Part shown: in pieces, positions 13,636 through 24,929 of the stretch
Layout of the letters: each line of letters starts with the position of its first letter
Position numbering within the stretch: the first letter of the stretch is position 1
NCBI GenBank assembly: GCA_020466095.1
Contig: CM035809.1
Coordinates: 23,807,942 to 23,871,941 of the forward strand
DNA from: Chlorops oryzae
Lineage: Eukaryota; Arthropoda; Insecta; Diptera; Chloropidae
Direction: 5' to 3'
Length of the DNA stretch: 64,000 bases
Position numbers and translations under genes: made by a program
Notes under the pieces: generated by a model
The model's database searches: none
What the model was told of the DNA's origin: nothing
Seen by the model: only the letters and a program-made list of their open reading frames with translations

Positions 13636-14857
13636 CCCATCACAAGCCTATAATATACCGAACTGTTTATAATGTGTAACTTTTGAGAAAAGTAGTGTAC
13701 AAGAAGTAGAATATCAAAAAAAAATTTTTTGGGGCCAGCGGGCGTTAGTTGCTTAATTCACTTATTAAGAAGAAGTTTTTCAAAACCCTCATGTCTGAAA
13801 TTACAAAATTTTCAAATTTCAAGCCTTAAATTTCCTGCAGGCAAACTGCTCTTTTCATCTTCGCCCATTCCGAAGGCAAAATCCCACTTATTGAAGTAAT
13901 CCCCTTCAGTTAGATCAAAAGATTTCAACAAGTCTGTCTTTTAGGCAAGTATTTATCACTCAAAGATAGCACGCAAAAAAAAAAAATAAATAATAAGTCG
14001 TCAATAATTTAATTTGAATTAAATTATTTTAATTTGCACAATTAAATTCTATTTAAATGTGAGATGTTAATCAGATTCGAATCGCTGAGGAAAGCAAACA
14101 TTAAATCCATACTTTATACTGACATTAGTGTTTGAAAAAAAAAATTCCCATAAAGACGAAAGAAGATAAATTCGAGAGCACAAAGTATTAAATTAAAAGC
14201 GACACACACGATTATAGGAATTAATTAGAAAAGATATAAATTAAAAAAAAAAAAAAAACAAGGAGAGAGTCAAGCGTGAAGATAAGCTTAACAGAGGGAT
14301 CAAAAGAGAGGAAAATTAAAGCCCAAGAGATCGAGAGATGAAGAGTTCGCTAATCAGTCTTGACGACTTCCATTAGAGAATGAGAGACCGTCGTGAGGGC
14401 GAGAGAGGGAGAGGAGTGCGATACAAGGAAGTACCCCGATCAAGACGATGACGATCAAAGCACGCAAGACGAATTCGAGATCATGTTTTGGCAAGCTACG
14501 TCAGAAAAGAGTGGGCAAACGAGTCGAAACGAAACGAGTCGATGAAACGAGTCGTCGGCGTTGTCGTCGTCGTCTAGGGTTACCTCCGAAACGAATCCAG
14601 AAAGCCACTACCGCAGAAGCAGCAGCAATAACAAAAACAACCACAGCAGCAGCGTACGTGAGCAAGAATATGAAGTGAACTTGAACAAGCCATACGACTA
14701 AAGAATTGATATATCCGCATCTAAAAAAAAAAAAAAAAATACGTACATTCGTACGTTGAGTTCTTGAGCAAGGTGAGGCAGGGAAATCACCGCAGACGGT
14801 CAAGCAGCTGCATGTCGAGCACAGACAAGTTTAGTTGAAATGCGCTCAAAGAACGAT
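13636..14857. other. Unique segment before the 14.86-kb element
   Basis: This covers AT-rich unique DNA to about 14320, then a GC-richer G/A- and CAG-rich stretch described separately. No coding gene is recognised. Confidence 0.45.
14395..14662 (+). other. Possible untranslated leader exon (weak)
   Basis: The stretch is much less AT-rich than its surroundings, contains several CGTCGTCG-like and CAGCAGCAGC-like runs, and ends near AGCGTACGTGAGC, which offers a GTACGT or GTGAGC splice donor at 14654 or 14658. CAG/CAA-rich leaders of this style are common in insect developmental genes. A 76-codon open frame crosses it without a known domain. It could equally be a conserved regulatory block or chance; there is no transcript evidence. 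Confidence 0.2.
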
Positions 14858-16040
14858 CCCAACAAACCAAAGTGTAAATGTTAGACAACAAATTATTTCA
14901 AAAAACTTTTTGTAAGCGTAGTATATAAGTGATTTATAAAAACTTACAAAAATCCTTATAAAAAACGTTTTGTAACTCTAAAATCCACACATTTAAAAAT
15001 CGCATACAAATATCTCTAAAATAAATCTTTTATAAACATTAAATATAAACTATTTACAATTGCTTATAAAACGCTTGCTTTGCTAGCATTAATAAGCTTT
15101 TCAAAACTTGTCTTGCTGATATAAAAAAATCACCGCTATGTAAATCAAATTCTTAAGAATTTTTGACAAACCGCGAGTATTGCAGTCTTTTGCTCTTGCG
15201 CTTGTTTAGTTTATGTGGAAATTTCAAGTGACAAGCATCGACAAAATTTGTGAAAAACTGTTGGGGAAGAATAATGACAGACACTTTAGCGGAAAAATTT
15301 GCTTGGCGGGGAACAGATTCCAAGAGGTCAATAAAAGATACCAACGTTGCAATGGCCATAAAAAGTAGGCAACGTTTCCCAAATTTTTTTAAGACTTGCA
15401 ATAATAAGGCAATCTATGCATTTCAGATACCTTCAGGATTAAATTTGAAAAACCCGACGGAGAATTTGCGAGAGCAACCAAATAGTTTTTCCAATTTGCC
15501 AGAAATCGGCAAAAACTTACAGCTGCCAAGACTACTGCTACGACTACTTCAACCATTCAACCAGAATAAGGTCCTTTTTACTTTTTACTTAAAATATTTG
15601 TTTATAAAAATTTAATAAATGCTTGCTAAAGAAAAATTTGTATTTTGTTTTTGGAGAAAAAAATTTTTGCAAGCTTGGAAAACGTTTAATAGCTCACTTA
15701 CAAAACCTTTTCTTTTAAATAGGAAGTGTTCGTTTTTACAGGTTATTTTCAACCGTATATAAACAACCTTTAGAAAGCATTACAAAACATTTAAAAATAT
15801 AGTTTTCAAAGAGAAAATATAAGCTTACCAAATGTCTTTTGGAAGCACTAAAAAACTTTAAAATAAACGTTTTGTAAACAAAATGATAAGCTTATAAAAA
15901 GGGGTGCCGTTTCGTTGGTTTTTCGCTTATACTGATATGTTTTTAAAACGAACTTCAAAGGTTTTGGAAACTTATTGTAAGCCTAGGCTTGAGTTGACAA
16001 GCTTTAAAAAAGCTTATTTTTAGCGAAATTGTTTGTTGGG
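14858..16040. mobile_element. 1.18-kb inverted-repeat element, CCCAACAAAC ends
   Basis: The left end reads CCCAACAAACCAAAG at 14858 and the right end reads GTTTGTTGGG ending at 16040, a perfect 10-bp terminal inverted repeat. Both flanks keep an adjacent AT. Both subterminal regions are full of degenerate copies of AAGCTTATAAA and AAACGTTTTGTAA in opposite orientation, as in foldback DNA elements. The centre (about 15160-15600) is of normal complexity and carries a coding relic. The superfamily is not identified and the target duplication is unclear. The subterminal repeats support the call more than the short ends do. Confidence 0.5.
15232..15615 (+). pseudogene. Broken DUF4806-like frame inside the element
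   Basis: The plus-strand frame opens after a TGA at 15229. It contains a segment reading MTDTLAEKFAWRGTDSKRSI, followed by KDTNVAMAIK (about 15283-15372). The W-x-G-x-x-x-K arrangement after an acidic, alanine-rich helix resembles the C-terminal part of the uncharacterised DUF4806 domain, which is common in insects and in some transposon-linked proteins. Upstream frames are stopped, there is no good start, and the downstream part has no recognisable motif, so this looks like a remnant. The family match is from memory. Confidence 0.35.
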
Positions 16041-16735
16041 ATTCAGAGAGAATTGTACGAATGTAGAGAGAAGCAAGAGAGGAGAACAAAATTTAAGCTG
16101 ATTTTCTTAACCGTTTATGCTTATCCACAAAGCACAAATTCAGCTCATGACAAGTCGTCGTCGTCTGTCATTCAGTCATCCATTCAGTCAGTCATTAAGT
16201 GCGTCGCGATAAATGGCTTCATGGTCGATGCTCTTTGCGACATGGTCTTTCGTTCTTTGGTATCTCGACTTCTTCCTCTACGTCTGCGTCCTCACCTTCC
16301 CCTTCTGCTCCATTCATCACATGTCTTAGATAAGTCAAAGTGGCATTTTATGTTTGAAATCACGCACAGTCTTGCTTAGAGTACAATGCCTTTTTGAAGA
16401 AATGATCTTGAGCATAAAACATAATAGAAAACGATGATGATGCCGACGATTATAACAAAAACGTTCGCTGTACGTATGCCAAAGCGATATTTAATGAGCA
16501 GAAAAATAATACATTTTTTTATGTTTGCCAATGTCGTTCAAAAAACCTAGGAAGCATAAAAATTCAGTACTGAAAATTCATTGGAAAAAATTTCAAAGTG
16601 GCCCAATGTGGGGTGGTGCCATTTTACGAAGTCGATAAAATTTATTCATGGCATGGCAGTTACTGAGCCTAACTTTTTTGAGCTTTCGAGGAGTTTTAAA
16701 AATTTACTTAAACCAAAAGTGGGCTAAACGATAAA
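16041..16735. other. Unique DNA, no gene recognised
   Basis: A plus-strand open frame (16029-16379) overlaps the element's end and has no known domain. The stretch 16150-16320 is GC-richer and includes CAGTCATTCAGTCAT-like runs. Nothing else is recognised. Confidence 0.4.
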
Positions 16736-16739
16736 GTTC

Positions 16740-17800
16740 TTTTTTTTAGAGGCGCCCAATGCGGGCACTTTTCAGCGGCTTAATGTATACGCACTAGAAA
16801 ATAATTTAAAATTCAGTAGATTTATTTCTTTATTCACTGAAGAGATTCCACGGGAAAAATAATAAAAACCCCTCCACTATTTCAGAAAGGCGCCCGATCA
16901 GGGTCAAAACACTATTTATCTGAATCAGTTTTACACTGAAGTTGTTGTACTTATTTTTAATGGCTCCTTTTTTTGGGACTAAAGGGCTCAACGCTGTTAA
17001 AGTAAATTGAAAGGAAGTAACGAGCTCATTCTTTTGAAGAAAGGAAATCAGAGTTCAAATTTCGATGACAGGTCGACAAAAATATATAGAAAATGTATGA
17101 TTTAAATGCAACCCTGTGAGTCCAATTACTTGTAATTAGCGTATGCGTTCAAGTAGCGAAAGTAAGCTAAAGTACTTCTTTATTTTTTCTACATGTGTTT
17201 GGTATAGGAAATTTACTTGCTGCTTTAGAGCGTAGAGCCCTTAATAACTTTCCAAATGTAGATTACAGACTCATTTTTTGGCGCCCAAGCACGAACTATA
17301 ATAAAAGAATGTACTTCTTTCATTCATTTCGAATTGTGCCAAAAGAAGCCCATTTTAAACAATGTCTGGAAAGGAACTTAGGTGTTCTCTATAAGGAGAG
17401 ATTATAGATTCATTTTTATGGCGCCCGAGTAGGGTCCAAAACAAATTATAGAAAACAAACATGTTTCGCCCAAACAAGGACTACGCTTATAGAATGTAGT
17501 TTTCCCCCTAGTTTCAATTGGCACCAGTCAGCAGTCAGTTTTTATCTTTAAGATATAATATAGGTATACATAAGCTCATTTGATTGGCTCGTAAGCAGGG
17601 ACTGATAGCAAAGAAAGCACTTATTTAAACTCAACTTTTGGCGCCCGAGCAGTCATACGGATAAAGAGTGCAAATCGTTAATTTATTAAAAATGGCTATT
17701 AGACGATACTCAGTTATTTTCTTCAAGAATAGATTATAAACTCATTTCACACAGGCGCCCAAATGCATACTGAGAACTATTCATATACACATTCCTTTGT
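16740..17800 (+). repeat. Degenerate array with a tRNA-Lys-like GGCGCC core, copy B
   Basis: GGCGCC cores lie at 16751, 16889, 17280, 17420, 17640 and 17754. Degenerate versions occur at about 17468 (CGCCCAAACAAGGACTA) and 17586 (GGCTCGTAAGCAGGGACTG). Several cores are preceded by an A/T motif like GATTATAAACTCATTT. The best copy, at 17419, reads ATGGCGCCCGAGTAGGGTC. Spacing varies from about 50 to 390 bp, so this is an old, scrambled tandem family and not a clean satellite. It is related to the 6.1-7.4 kb zone in opposite orientation. Confidence 0.6.
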
Positions 17801-19108
17801 CAGTTAAATAAATCTTAACGGATACTCAACTTTTCATGGAAAAATATGTCTACTTGTGCCTCTTAAAAAAATCAGTCAACGATCCCCGCAAGGCGTAAAT
17901 AATAAATTTTGCCAAGTTTTAAACATCTTTTGATGGCTCTTTAAATGTCAAATTAACATGTTTAAATTGAATTCAAAAACTAATAAATTTTAGCATATTT
18001 TCCGTTCATTCTCCTATTATTCACATGGTTATGCCACATGCATTGTTTTTTGAGTCACGTTGTCAAGCCTATTCTCTCTAAGCTAAGACACAAAGGCAAA
18101 AAAAAAAAGAAAAAAAATAAGCCCACAGAAACACACCACGAGCCGACGAACATCAATATAGGCGAGATGAAAAATTCCAAAAACAACAAATCATTAGCAT
18201 CGATTTCAGAGTCATAACCCAGATTCATTGATTTTTGCTTTTCATTCTTTTTTTTTCATTCTCATTTCATTCTCGGTTACCGACGACAAGATGATTGTTT
18301 TGGGTTAAATGCTATGAATAGACGTAAAATGTAAAAGTCGAACAAACAGGCAAACAGCAAAATTCTGCTGCATCACGTTTCTTTGGACATCAATTGTGAA
18401 AAGTCATTGCAAACAAGAGAGAAACAAGGAGAAGAAAAGTTAAGTGGGATAAAAAGGAGGCTATTTTCTGTGACTTCAGAGAAAATATTGGTAAAAAAAA
18501 ATACAAAATAAAATACAAATAAATAATTCTAAAAAAATTGTTCTACATATAAATTGTAAGAATTATAAAAGGCTTTTTTTTCGATGACCTTGTGTGCATC
18601 ACGCCAAGGATATATCGCAAAGTCATAGTCAAGTGCACGAACGTAACACTTCCCCATGTTCACATTTGTTATGTATGTATGTATGTATGTACATTCAGAA
18701 TTCATGCTCACACACGACCTTTAACGCATTTAATTGGTTAACGAAAGAGCGAACGAGTGAGGAAATGAATGAAGGTTCCCTTATTCCCACTCCAAGGTCT
18801 CAATTTCAAGGATAAAACATTTACACAGAACAAAAGGTTAAAGGTACACTTATACCACAAAAAAAAAAAAAAAATTTAATATATAAAAATATTTAATTCG
18901 ATTCATAGTGAGATACGTTCTGATTTTTCTGCGTTAATAAATTATAAATACTAAAACAAGAACCACAGAATAAAGAGCAACAACAATGAATACGTATAAC
19001 CTAGGCTTAAATCGTCGTTGGCAATGACAACCACTCGGCGGCGGCTACAAGGTTCTATGGTCAATGAACGCATACTATTTATGTATGTGTGTGTGTACGA
19101 TTGATCGG
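17801..19108. other. Unique DNA with a TGTA microsatellite
   Basis: This is AT-rich unique sequence. A (TGTA)n/(ATGT)n run lies at 18670-18692 and a short TG run at 19083-19096. Overlapping short frames are not convincing genes. Confidence 0.5.
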
Positions 19109-19110
19109 TA

Positions 19111-19937
19111 CATACCCAGCGGGAAATGATCTCCTGCATGACAATGTCATCAGTGATGTCATCGATGACATATAGGTGACATTGTCATGTGTGACATCTT
19201 GGAGGACATGTCATCGTGTAGGGATGCTGTTCATGTGCTTGACTCTCATTGGCTACTGAAATTTAAATAAGCCCAGCGAGAAATTATCTCCTGCATGACA
19301 ATGTCATCGATGACATATAGGTGACATTGTCATGTGTGACATCTTGGAGGACATGTCATCGTGTAGGGATGCTGTTCATGTGCTTGACTCTCATTGGCTA
19401 CTGAAATTTAAATTAGGTTTTAGCGTCAGTTGAACGTTAGCATGAAGTGGCGTAAATGATGAGAGTGCTCGACTCACAATCCGAAGATCGCGGGTTCGAT
19501 GCCTGGCTGAGACGAACAAAAATTGTTAAAAATTGTTTAAAAATTGCGAAATATCCAAAGAGAGGGCAAAGAAGACAGTTTCTATAAATTGACATTTAGA
19601 GAGAAAAGAGCAACGTGCTGCTCTTAAATGCTTTTTGTCGCCATCGCACCCCCTAGCATGACAATGTCACCGCTGAAGTCCCTGTCAGCTCCTGTGATGA
19701 CAATGTCCGACTAGCTGTCACCATCTCCCATTTTGGATCGCTCCACGATGACAATGTCCGGCTAGCTGTCACCACCTCCCGTTTCGGATCCCGTACGATG
19801 ACAATGTCACGAGTGATGGCCTGTCTCATTTGTGTAGAAATTTCACTAAAAGTGTCTTACAATTTGTCAGGGGTGCCGGCTACGAAGTCACTAGGACATC
19901 ATCGGGGATGTCCGCGGGACATTTCCTGCTGGGTATG
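19111..19937. mobile_element. TA-flanked non-autonomous DNA element
   Basis: The left end CATACCCAGCGGGAAATG (19111) and the right end CATTTCCTGCTGGGTATG (to 19937) are inverted copies with one mismatch, and TA lies on both outer sides (19109-19110, 19938-19939). The left 157 bp is duplicated in tandem: a second copy begins CCCAGCGAGAAATTATC at 19272 and lacks about 12 bp. The interior repeats TGACAATGTC many times, giving local hairpins. No transposase frame is present. TA duplication points to a Tc1/mariner-like or related mover, not proven. Confidence 0.65.
19446..19653 (+). mobile_element. tRNA-like SINE nested in the DNA element
   Basis: A tRNA-like pol III promoter is visible: an A-box-like TGGCGTAAATGA at 19448 and a B box GGTTCGATGCC at 19493-19503, about 33 bp apart. 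The segment is bounded by TAGCATGA at 19438-19445 and again at 19654-19661, a plausible 8-bp target duplication. The tail lacks a long poly-A. It could instead be an ancestral part of the host element, so the nesting is a proposal. Confidence 0.45.
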
Positions 19938-19939
19938 TA

Positions 19940-20985
19940 TGTACCAGCGCTTTTAATGGAAGGGACAGTGTACTGCTTCTGGCTGACTTGACTTGACTTG
20001 ATGAAGTGAGTTTAAGCGAGCGCGTAAGTATCCATAGTTGTGGTCGATTAAAACAATAACAATGCCAACTACAATAACAACTTAACAACTACAACTACTA
20101 ATACACAAAAACAACAACTATAAAAACAAAGAAGAACATTGAAAAAGCCCACCGACAGACAGACGGGCAAAGCGCTTTCAAGAACTTTTGAATGCTAAAG
20201 ACAACAACCGAAGCCGCCATCCAACGAACGAATGGACGGACGGACGGACACACGCATAAGAGACCATAAAGGCAGCGTTGACCACAAGACTGAAGCGATA
20301 ACTATGATAATGACGTTGATAATGATATTGAACAAGAACACAACACCAACAACAACAACAATGGTAATTCAATAACGTTGGACTACATATTGTCAGAAAG
20401 ACAGACGGACGATGACTTGTCGCTGAGAAGTTCTTTTTCTTCTTTTCCTTTAATGGTAAGTCAGAAGAAAAAAAGGGTGCATGAATGATTCTGCACAGCA
20501 CAGCACACACTGAACTGGAATGGAATGGAATGGAATCGAGTGGCATGGCATTGTATGGAGGACGGAAGCAGGCCGACGAACAGACAGAGCCACTTGGTAT
20601 GTGAAACACAGTAACGCCTCTTTCATTTCCGCACTGGATTCACATTGGAATTATGAGAGTTCAGTTTTATATGGCTTCAGGCATTGAGAGGCCGAAGCAG
20701 AGGCCGCCGCATCAGTTCAGTCAGTCAATCACCCTAAAATGTTAAGTTAATGTATATAAGCTATTCAAGAGCACATATGATGATGATGATGATGATTGTC
20801 GGAGATTGGTAATTAATGCATACTTTGCACTGGCTTATCTAGGAAGTTTAAGTATTAATTAAAGAGTAGAAAATAATAAGCAATGTAAGGCTGTAATGAT
20901 GCTTTTCTGATGAAGGAACGAACAAATATTTATGGTGGGTACAAATGACCTTTGAACGTAGCTATATTTACTGTTAAATTGAAAA
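19940..20985. other. Unique DNA with CAA runs and a GAT microsatellite
   Basis: Sequence of mixed composition holds ACAACAACA runs (about 20070-20130 and 20340-20370), repeated GGAATGGAAT near 20517, GGACGGACGG near 20234 and (GAT)n at 20778-20796. A 143-codon minus-strand frame (20609-20178) is C/S-rich from these repeats and shows no domain. The stretch at about 20640-20740 has the style of a leader or regulatory region, but nothing decides it. Confidence 0.4.
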
Positions 20986-20989
20986 TAAA

Positions 20990-22690
20990 ACAGATTTAAA
21001 TAAATGATAAAGTAATAAAAATAGGAAAATATCATTAAAAAATAAACAGTAAATATGTAACAAGAATTTGTTTTTAATCAAAAATATAACAATGAAAATT
21101 TTAAAGAGTTTAGTAAAAAAAAAAATATTTTTAAATAGACATTTAAATAAGCGGGAAAATTATGTTTTTGATCGGAAAATAACAATACAATTTCTTTTTT
21201 ATTTAATATAAAAAAAAAAGAAATAAAAATGAATTTAATAAAAATAAAATAAACAAATGAATCATCGCCTCGAATAACGTTGTAAGTGACAAATTTCAAA
21301 TTTTTGGAAAATTTTCATACCAGACGGTACGAAAAAAGTCATTTCACTTCATTAATGTTCTGTAATGTTGAGAAATGTTCAAGAGTTGACCAAATAAAAA
21401 TACTATTTTGATAGCTCGAAAGCCTAGAGTGTTATTGACAGTGAAAGTCTGAAAAATAGGTTCAAAAATTTTTTCTCTTACAACGTTATTCGAGGCGATG
21501 ATTCAAAATAAAAGTAAAATAAAAATAAAGAGATGAAAATAAAAAAATATAAAAATTAATTTAATAAAAAGAAACAAAAGTTTTTTAAAATAAAAATTTT
21601 TAATTAAAAAAAAAATTCCTAAATTAAAAAAAATACTAAATTAAAAAAACTCTAAATTAAAAATATACTAAATTTAAAAAAAAACCAAAATAAACAAAAA
21701 TTTTTCGATTAAAAAAATTTAATAAAAGGGGGTTAGTGAAATTTTATTTTTAAAAGTTTAAATTTAAAAATAATTTAGTTTTTTAATAACGATTAAAAGA
21801 TTATACTTATTAAAAAATTAAATTAAAAATTGAGCAAAAAAATTAGTTAATTTATTAAGGGAAATTACAAATATCATAATAAATATAATTAATAAAAAAT
21901 ATTTAAAATAATTATCACAAAACAAAATAACCATTAAAAAATTGACTCCAAAATATTATTTTATTTTAAAAAAAAATTTTTTAAATTCAATAAAAAATAT
22001 CAAACAGTTAAATAAAATTTTTTTTAAATTAAATATGTAAAAACAATTCAATAAAAATATAAAAAATTTAATTAAAATAGTTAAATAAAAATAAAAATAC
22101 TTAATTAAATAAAAATAAAAAATAATAAAATAAAAATATTTAGATAAAATTAATAAAATAAAAAAAAATTAAATAAAAATAATAAAATAAAAATAATTAA
22201 ATAAAATTAATAAAATAAAAATAATTAAATAAAAATAATTAAATAAAAATAATTAAATAAAAATAATTAAATAAAAATAATTAAATAAAAATAATTAAAT
22301 AAAAATAATTAAATAAAATTAAATAAAATAATAAAATAAATAATAAATAAATAATAATAAAAATAATAAATAAATTAAATAAATAATAAAAAAAATAATT
22401 AAATAAAAATAATTAAATTAAAAATAATTGAATAAAATAATAAAAATAATAATAATATAAAATAAAAATAATTATTTTAAAAATAAATAAAATTTTTAAC
22501 CTAAATAAAAAATTAAATAAAATATTAATTAAGTTCTTAAAAAAAATTCAAAAGCAAAATAATTAAAAAAACAAAATTCTTAAAAATTAAACAAACTTAT
22601 CCAAAATAAAAAAAAGTGTACATTAAAGTCTAAAATAAATGAAAATTTTTAAAAATTCATAAATAAAAAAAATTTGGAGAAAACAATTTA
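20990..22690. repeat. A-rich low-complexity block
   Basis: On the plus strand this block is dominated by A (AAATAAAA, TTAAATAAAAATAA), the opposite strand bias to the other A/T blocks. An 11-bp unit AATTAAATAAA is repeated about ten times at 22186-22320. A MITE interrupts it at 21258-21505. No coding potential is visible. Confidence 0.85.
21258..21505. mobile_element. 248-bp MITE with 29-bp perfect inverted ends
   Basis: The left end TGAATCATCGCCTCGAATAA continues to 21286 and is matched perfectly, inverted, at 21477-21505. The interior is about 190 bp of unique AT-rich DNA without a coding frame. Both flanks are A-rich, so the target duplication (possibly AAA) cannot be fixed. Perfect long ends suggest recent mobility. 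Confidence 0.8.
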
Positions 22691-24525
22691 CATGAGACAA
22701 AATAATAGAAAATGCTCAACGAAATAGAAAATGAAATGAGCCGTATTCTTTCCACTCGAAACAATGCGTATACGTCCCATTAACCCGTCACTCAACGCAG
22801 TCAAAAACTTATTGCTTCAATTATTTTTAAGCATTTCTTTTGTTATGTAATATTACACACATTAAATTCATTTGCATTACATGCTCAGTTGAAAGATAAA
22901 TGATTTCTTTTATTTAAAACGTAAAATATAAAAATGTAAAAACCGTCAAGAGAAAAACAAAATAATTAACGTTGCTCATACGACGCGCAGTGCCAAACAA
23001 ATGAATATCAATGGAATGGAATGGAATTTCTAATAGTAAGAATTCCTTGAAGTAAAATGGAAATTGTTGAATGTCTACGATGATAACAATAAAGCTTCAA
23101 AAGAAAAGCTAAAGAAAAATGTCGAAGAATGATCTCTCAAGGAAAAACAGCGTAATTACACTTAATGTTTATTTTCAAAAATCACTGATTCAGAGACTTT
23201 TTTTTTGACATAAAACAAGGTTATTCACAATTGTAAAGCATCAAGTTTCCATAAGTTTTAAAGAAATCAACCAAAACTATATGATCACGATCATTCAAAA
23301 TGAGGTCGATGGGGAAAAACATTGTTATTTCCTAGAACCCTGAACTTCCCTCATGTCACTTCCTCCTCTGCAAAGAAAATAAAAGCGCAAAAAAAAATCT
23401 TGAGCTCGCGTGCGGTCAAATGAATTACAACGAGGCTTTTAAATACTACTCGTTGTTGTTGTAATTGTTTTTATTTCATACTTAATTTTATGACTGCGTT
23501 GCTCTTGGAATTCTTGCTATTGACACCATTAAGTATGCTGCCTCTGCTGAATATGACAGCACTGCAGAGGCAGCGACGGCAAAAGTTCTCGCTATAGTTT
23601 ACAGTCGCTTCAATGAAAAAAAAAAAAAAAAAAAAAACAACACAAAAATCATTCAAAAATACGGGCGTACGACTTCACATTTTACAATGTTGCTCATTAT
23701 TGGCTGCATGACGAACTGCAGCGTCTGAATGACCGAATGATTGAATGACTCAATGACTGAACGATTGAACGGCCAAGAGACTGATGACGACTCTATGTAT
23801 GTAGATGCCCCTGCTAAATGAATGTAGGTCAATTGCGCTCTAATTGCCCGCGCGATTCATTTTGTTCACGTTGGGTCGCGCAAAGCTCTCGTCGAGAATG
23901 CCTCAGCGCGGGATCACCGCCATACTGAAAAGCTGGCGAGGTGAATAGGCGGCGGGAGGATTGATCTAATTGCTCCCACAATAAATGCCATATGCGCTAT
24001 ATGCAACAACGAGACTAGACGACTACACCGCCGCTGCCGCTGCTGCCGCCGCCGCCGCTGCTTTACATAAAAGACGAAAATGCATATATGCGACGACGAT
24101 TCAATGCGATTTATTTGCTGACCTTTTCCATAATAAGTTTCGGTATTTCATTTGATTATGAGGGGCAACATTGAAAAAATATTTTGTAATTTTTTATTTT
24201 CAATTTCAAAAATGATTGTTTTCCTTGCTTTTCCTTTTTGTATTCTTGACTTTAATTGCATTTTTGTTTGCTTTAAATGCGTTTTCATATTTCCTTCAAT
24301 TATTAGCATGTTTTTTTTTTGTTCTATTGCTTTTCTCATTCGGGTAAAAAATCATGTGGTAACACTCTGCTGAAAGTATTTTATATTACAGTCAAGTATG
24401 GATAGTGAAACCCCGGAAATAGTGAACAATAGATTAACAGATCTAAAACAGATTGCGCTCGTATTCTAAGTTTTCGCGAGAAGGCCGTTCAAAAATCATT
24501 GAGAACGTAAGGAAAAACCTTCCCT
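22691..24525. other. Unique DNA with a GC-rich island
   Basis: Unique sequence surrounds a GC-richer island at about 23690-24110, described separately. Two minus-strand frames near poly-A runs (23656-23471, 24339-24148) are not convincing. A TTACAGTCAAGTATGGATAG sequence at about 24386 resembles one end of a pogo-like element, but no partner end was found. Confidence 0.4.
23690..24110. promoter_or_regulatory. GC-rich island, candidate cis-regulatory block (weak)
   Basis: In a strongly AT-rich window this stretch is about half G+C. It has a GAATGA/TGACT cluster at about 23725-23770, CG-rich sequence at 23846-23900, homeodomain-like GATCTAATTG at about 23963, and a GCC/GCT run at about 24030-24062. 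No frame is persuasive. Such islands in flies are often regulatory or untranslated exons, but this is inference from composition only. Confidence 0.2.
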
Positions 24526-24785
24526 ATTGGATTTTTTTTATTTTATTATTTATTATAATTTTTTATTTATTTATTTTATTTTTATTTATTTATTTTAAAT
24601 TTTATTTATTTATTTTATTTTTTATTCATTTATTTTATTTTTTTATTTATTTATTTTATTTTTTATTTATTTATTTTATTTTTTATATATTTATCTTATT
24701 TTTTATTTATTTATTTTATTTTTTATTTATTTATTTTATTTTTTATTTATCTATTTTATTTTTTATTTATTTATTTAATTTTTGT
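24526..24785. repeat. TTTATTTATTTTATTTT minisatellite
   Basis: Regular units of TTATTTATTTTATTTTTTAT, about 21 bp long, run through the block, giving an artefactual F/I/L/Y frame. Unique DNA of about 150 bp follows before the next T-rich block. Confidence 0.85.
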
Positions 24786-24929
24786 CAGAGAACTGAGGTT
24801 TTTATTGGAAAAATATGTTGTGAAGCTTATACGTGAAGCAAATAAAGTTAATTAAACAAACAAAGCATGAGCCTCGATAATATGACCAGTCCTTGTCAAA
24901 ATTAAGTTTCCTATCGGAGTCATATATTG

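Noticed and set aside
17419..17440. Retroelement primer-binding site marking an LTR element
   Set aside because: No long terminal repeats, no TG...CA boundaries and no polyprotein frame are nearby, and the core recurs many times.
24386..24425. Single pogo-like end CAGTCAAGTATGGATAGTG
   Set aside because: No inverted partner end was found downstream, so an element could not be delimited.
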